From Natronococcus jeotgali DSM 18795 (lineage in GTDB: Archaea; Halobacteriota; Halobacteria; Halobacteriales; Natrialbaceae): a DNA stretch of 64,000 nucleotides. Within the stretch, counting starts at the first letter, position 1; every line of letters begins with the position of its first letter. The translations under genes and the position numbers were made by a program. The stretch is from assembly GCF_000337695.1 (NCBI RefSeq), contig NZ_AOIA01000158.1, positions 22,674 through 86,673 on the forward strand. The letters run 5' to 3'. Below, one piece after another: positions 63,747-64,000 of this stretch. Below the pieces are notes generated by a model. It saw only the letters and a list, made by a program, of their open reading frames with translations. It had not been told where the DNA came from and searched no databases.

Positions 63747-64000
63747 ATGGCAACGCAACTCACCGAGGACGACGTCGGCAAACCCGTCGAGACCGCGGAC
63801 GGGGAGCGGGTCGGCGTCGTCGCCTCCGTCGAGGGGCCGACCGCCGAGATCGACCGCGACTCCGACGCGCTCGAGGCGCTCAGGGGTGCGCTCGGCCAGA
63901 ACGTCGACGCCGAGGACGAAACGGTCTCGTTCGGCGAGGACGATGTCGGCGGGATCGCCGACGGGACGGTCCGCCTCGAGCGCGCCGGCGACGACGGCGG
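63747..64000 (+). CDS. PRC-barrel-like protein (partial, cut by window end)
   Basis: At least 84 residues are visible: TQLTEDDVGKPVETADGERV then GVVASVEGPTAEIDRDSDAL, the start of a PRC-barrel-type fold. The 3' end lies beyond 64000. No further domain can be judged. Confidence 0.55.
   Translation, partial: MATQLTEDDVGKPVETADGERVGVVASVEGPTAEIDRDSDALEALRGALGQNVDAEDETVSFGEDDVGGIADGTVRLERAGDDG

Overview
The window is a stretch of haloarchaeal main chromosome. The DNA is very GC-rich, the proteins are rich in Asp and Glu, promoters are archaeal TATA boxes placed about 27 nt from leaderless or nearly leaderless start codons, CTAG is scarce, and Tat-type (twin-arginine) export signals are frequent. 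Recognisable families (Nuo without E/F/G here, archaeal class I aldolase, Orc1/Cdc6, HTH-10 regulators, intron-containing tRNA-Gln) fit a member of the Halobacteria. Species cannot be fixed from the sequence alone.

Layout. 1-4175: minus-strand respiratory complex I operon nuoA-B-CD-H-I (nuoI cut by the window edge). 4419-8009: purine (purE, purK), riboflavin (ribH) and an aminotransferase. 8146-8248: tRNA-Gln(TTG) with a 30-nt intron. 8249-10558: an AT-rich island between the tRNA 3' end and a degenerate 20-bp copy of it; it carries a coiled-coil protein and a HEPN-like protein. 10725-11470: a tiny C2H2 zinc finger with no normal start codon and a GNAT acetyltransferase. 11551-17757: a molybdoenzyme operon of the Nar/Nxr type II branch (catalytic A, four-cluster B, TorD/NarJ chaperone, wHTH regulator), preceded by a Mrp ATPase with a DUF2249-like tail (17977-19269).

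19380-21730: a candidate chromosomal replication origin. An orc1/cdc6 gene lies beside five ORB-like repeats in both orientations, an AT-rich CTAG-dense stretch, and two sets of tandem repeats. 21890-29444: glutamate dehydrogenase, MaoC hydratase, two PH-domain membrane proteins, an acyl-CoA carboxylase carboxyltransferase and a Tat-exported trypsin-fold protein. 29506-31148: gluconeogenic fbp-fba pair. 31359-39676: beta-oxidation enzymes, squalene synthase, a membrane zincin, and heme O synthase (fused to a CtaA-like half) next to a DsbA-like lipoprotein. 39831-49774 and beyond: a TrkA-linked K+ channel, two aldo/keto reductases, an RnfC-like core protein, an F420-type oxidoreductase, a GH13 alpha-glucosidase, an ABC exporter, and a P450. 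53576-57390 holds two copies of a small zinc-ribbon/HTH-10 regulator module. The window ends with a CitE-like lyase, a second glutamate dehydrogenase, an acyl-CoA dehydrogenase, membrane proteins and a RIO/LPS-type kinase.

How it fits together: the organism is an aerobic heterotroph living on amino acids, fatty or organic acids and glycosides, with an optional molybdenum-based respiration. The most unusual parts are the origin region, the tRNA-linked island, the Nxr-like enzyme with altered cofactor-ligand positions, and the duplicated regulator modules.
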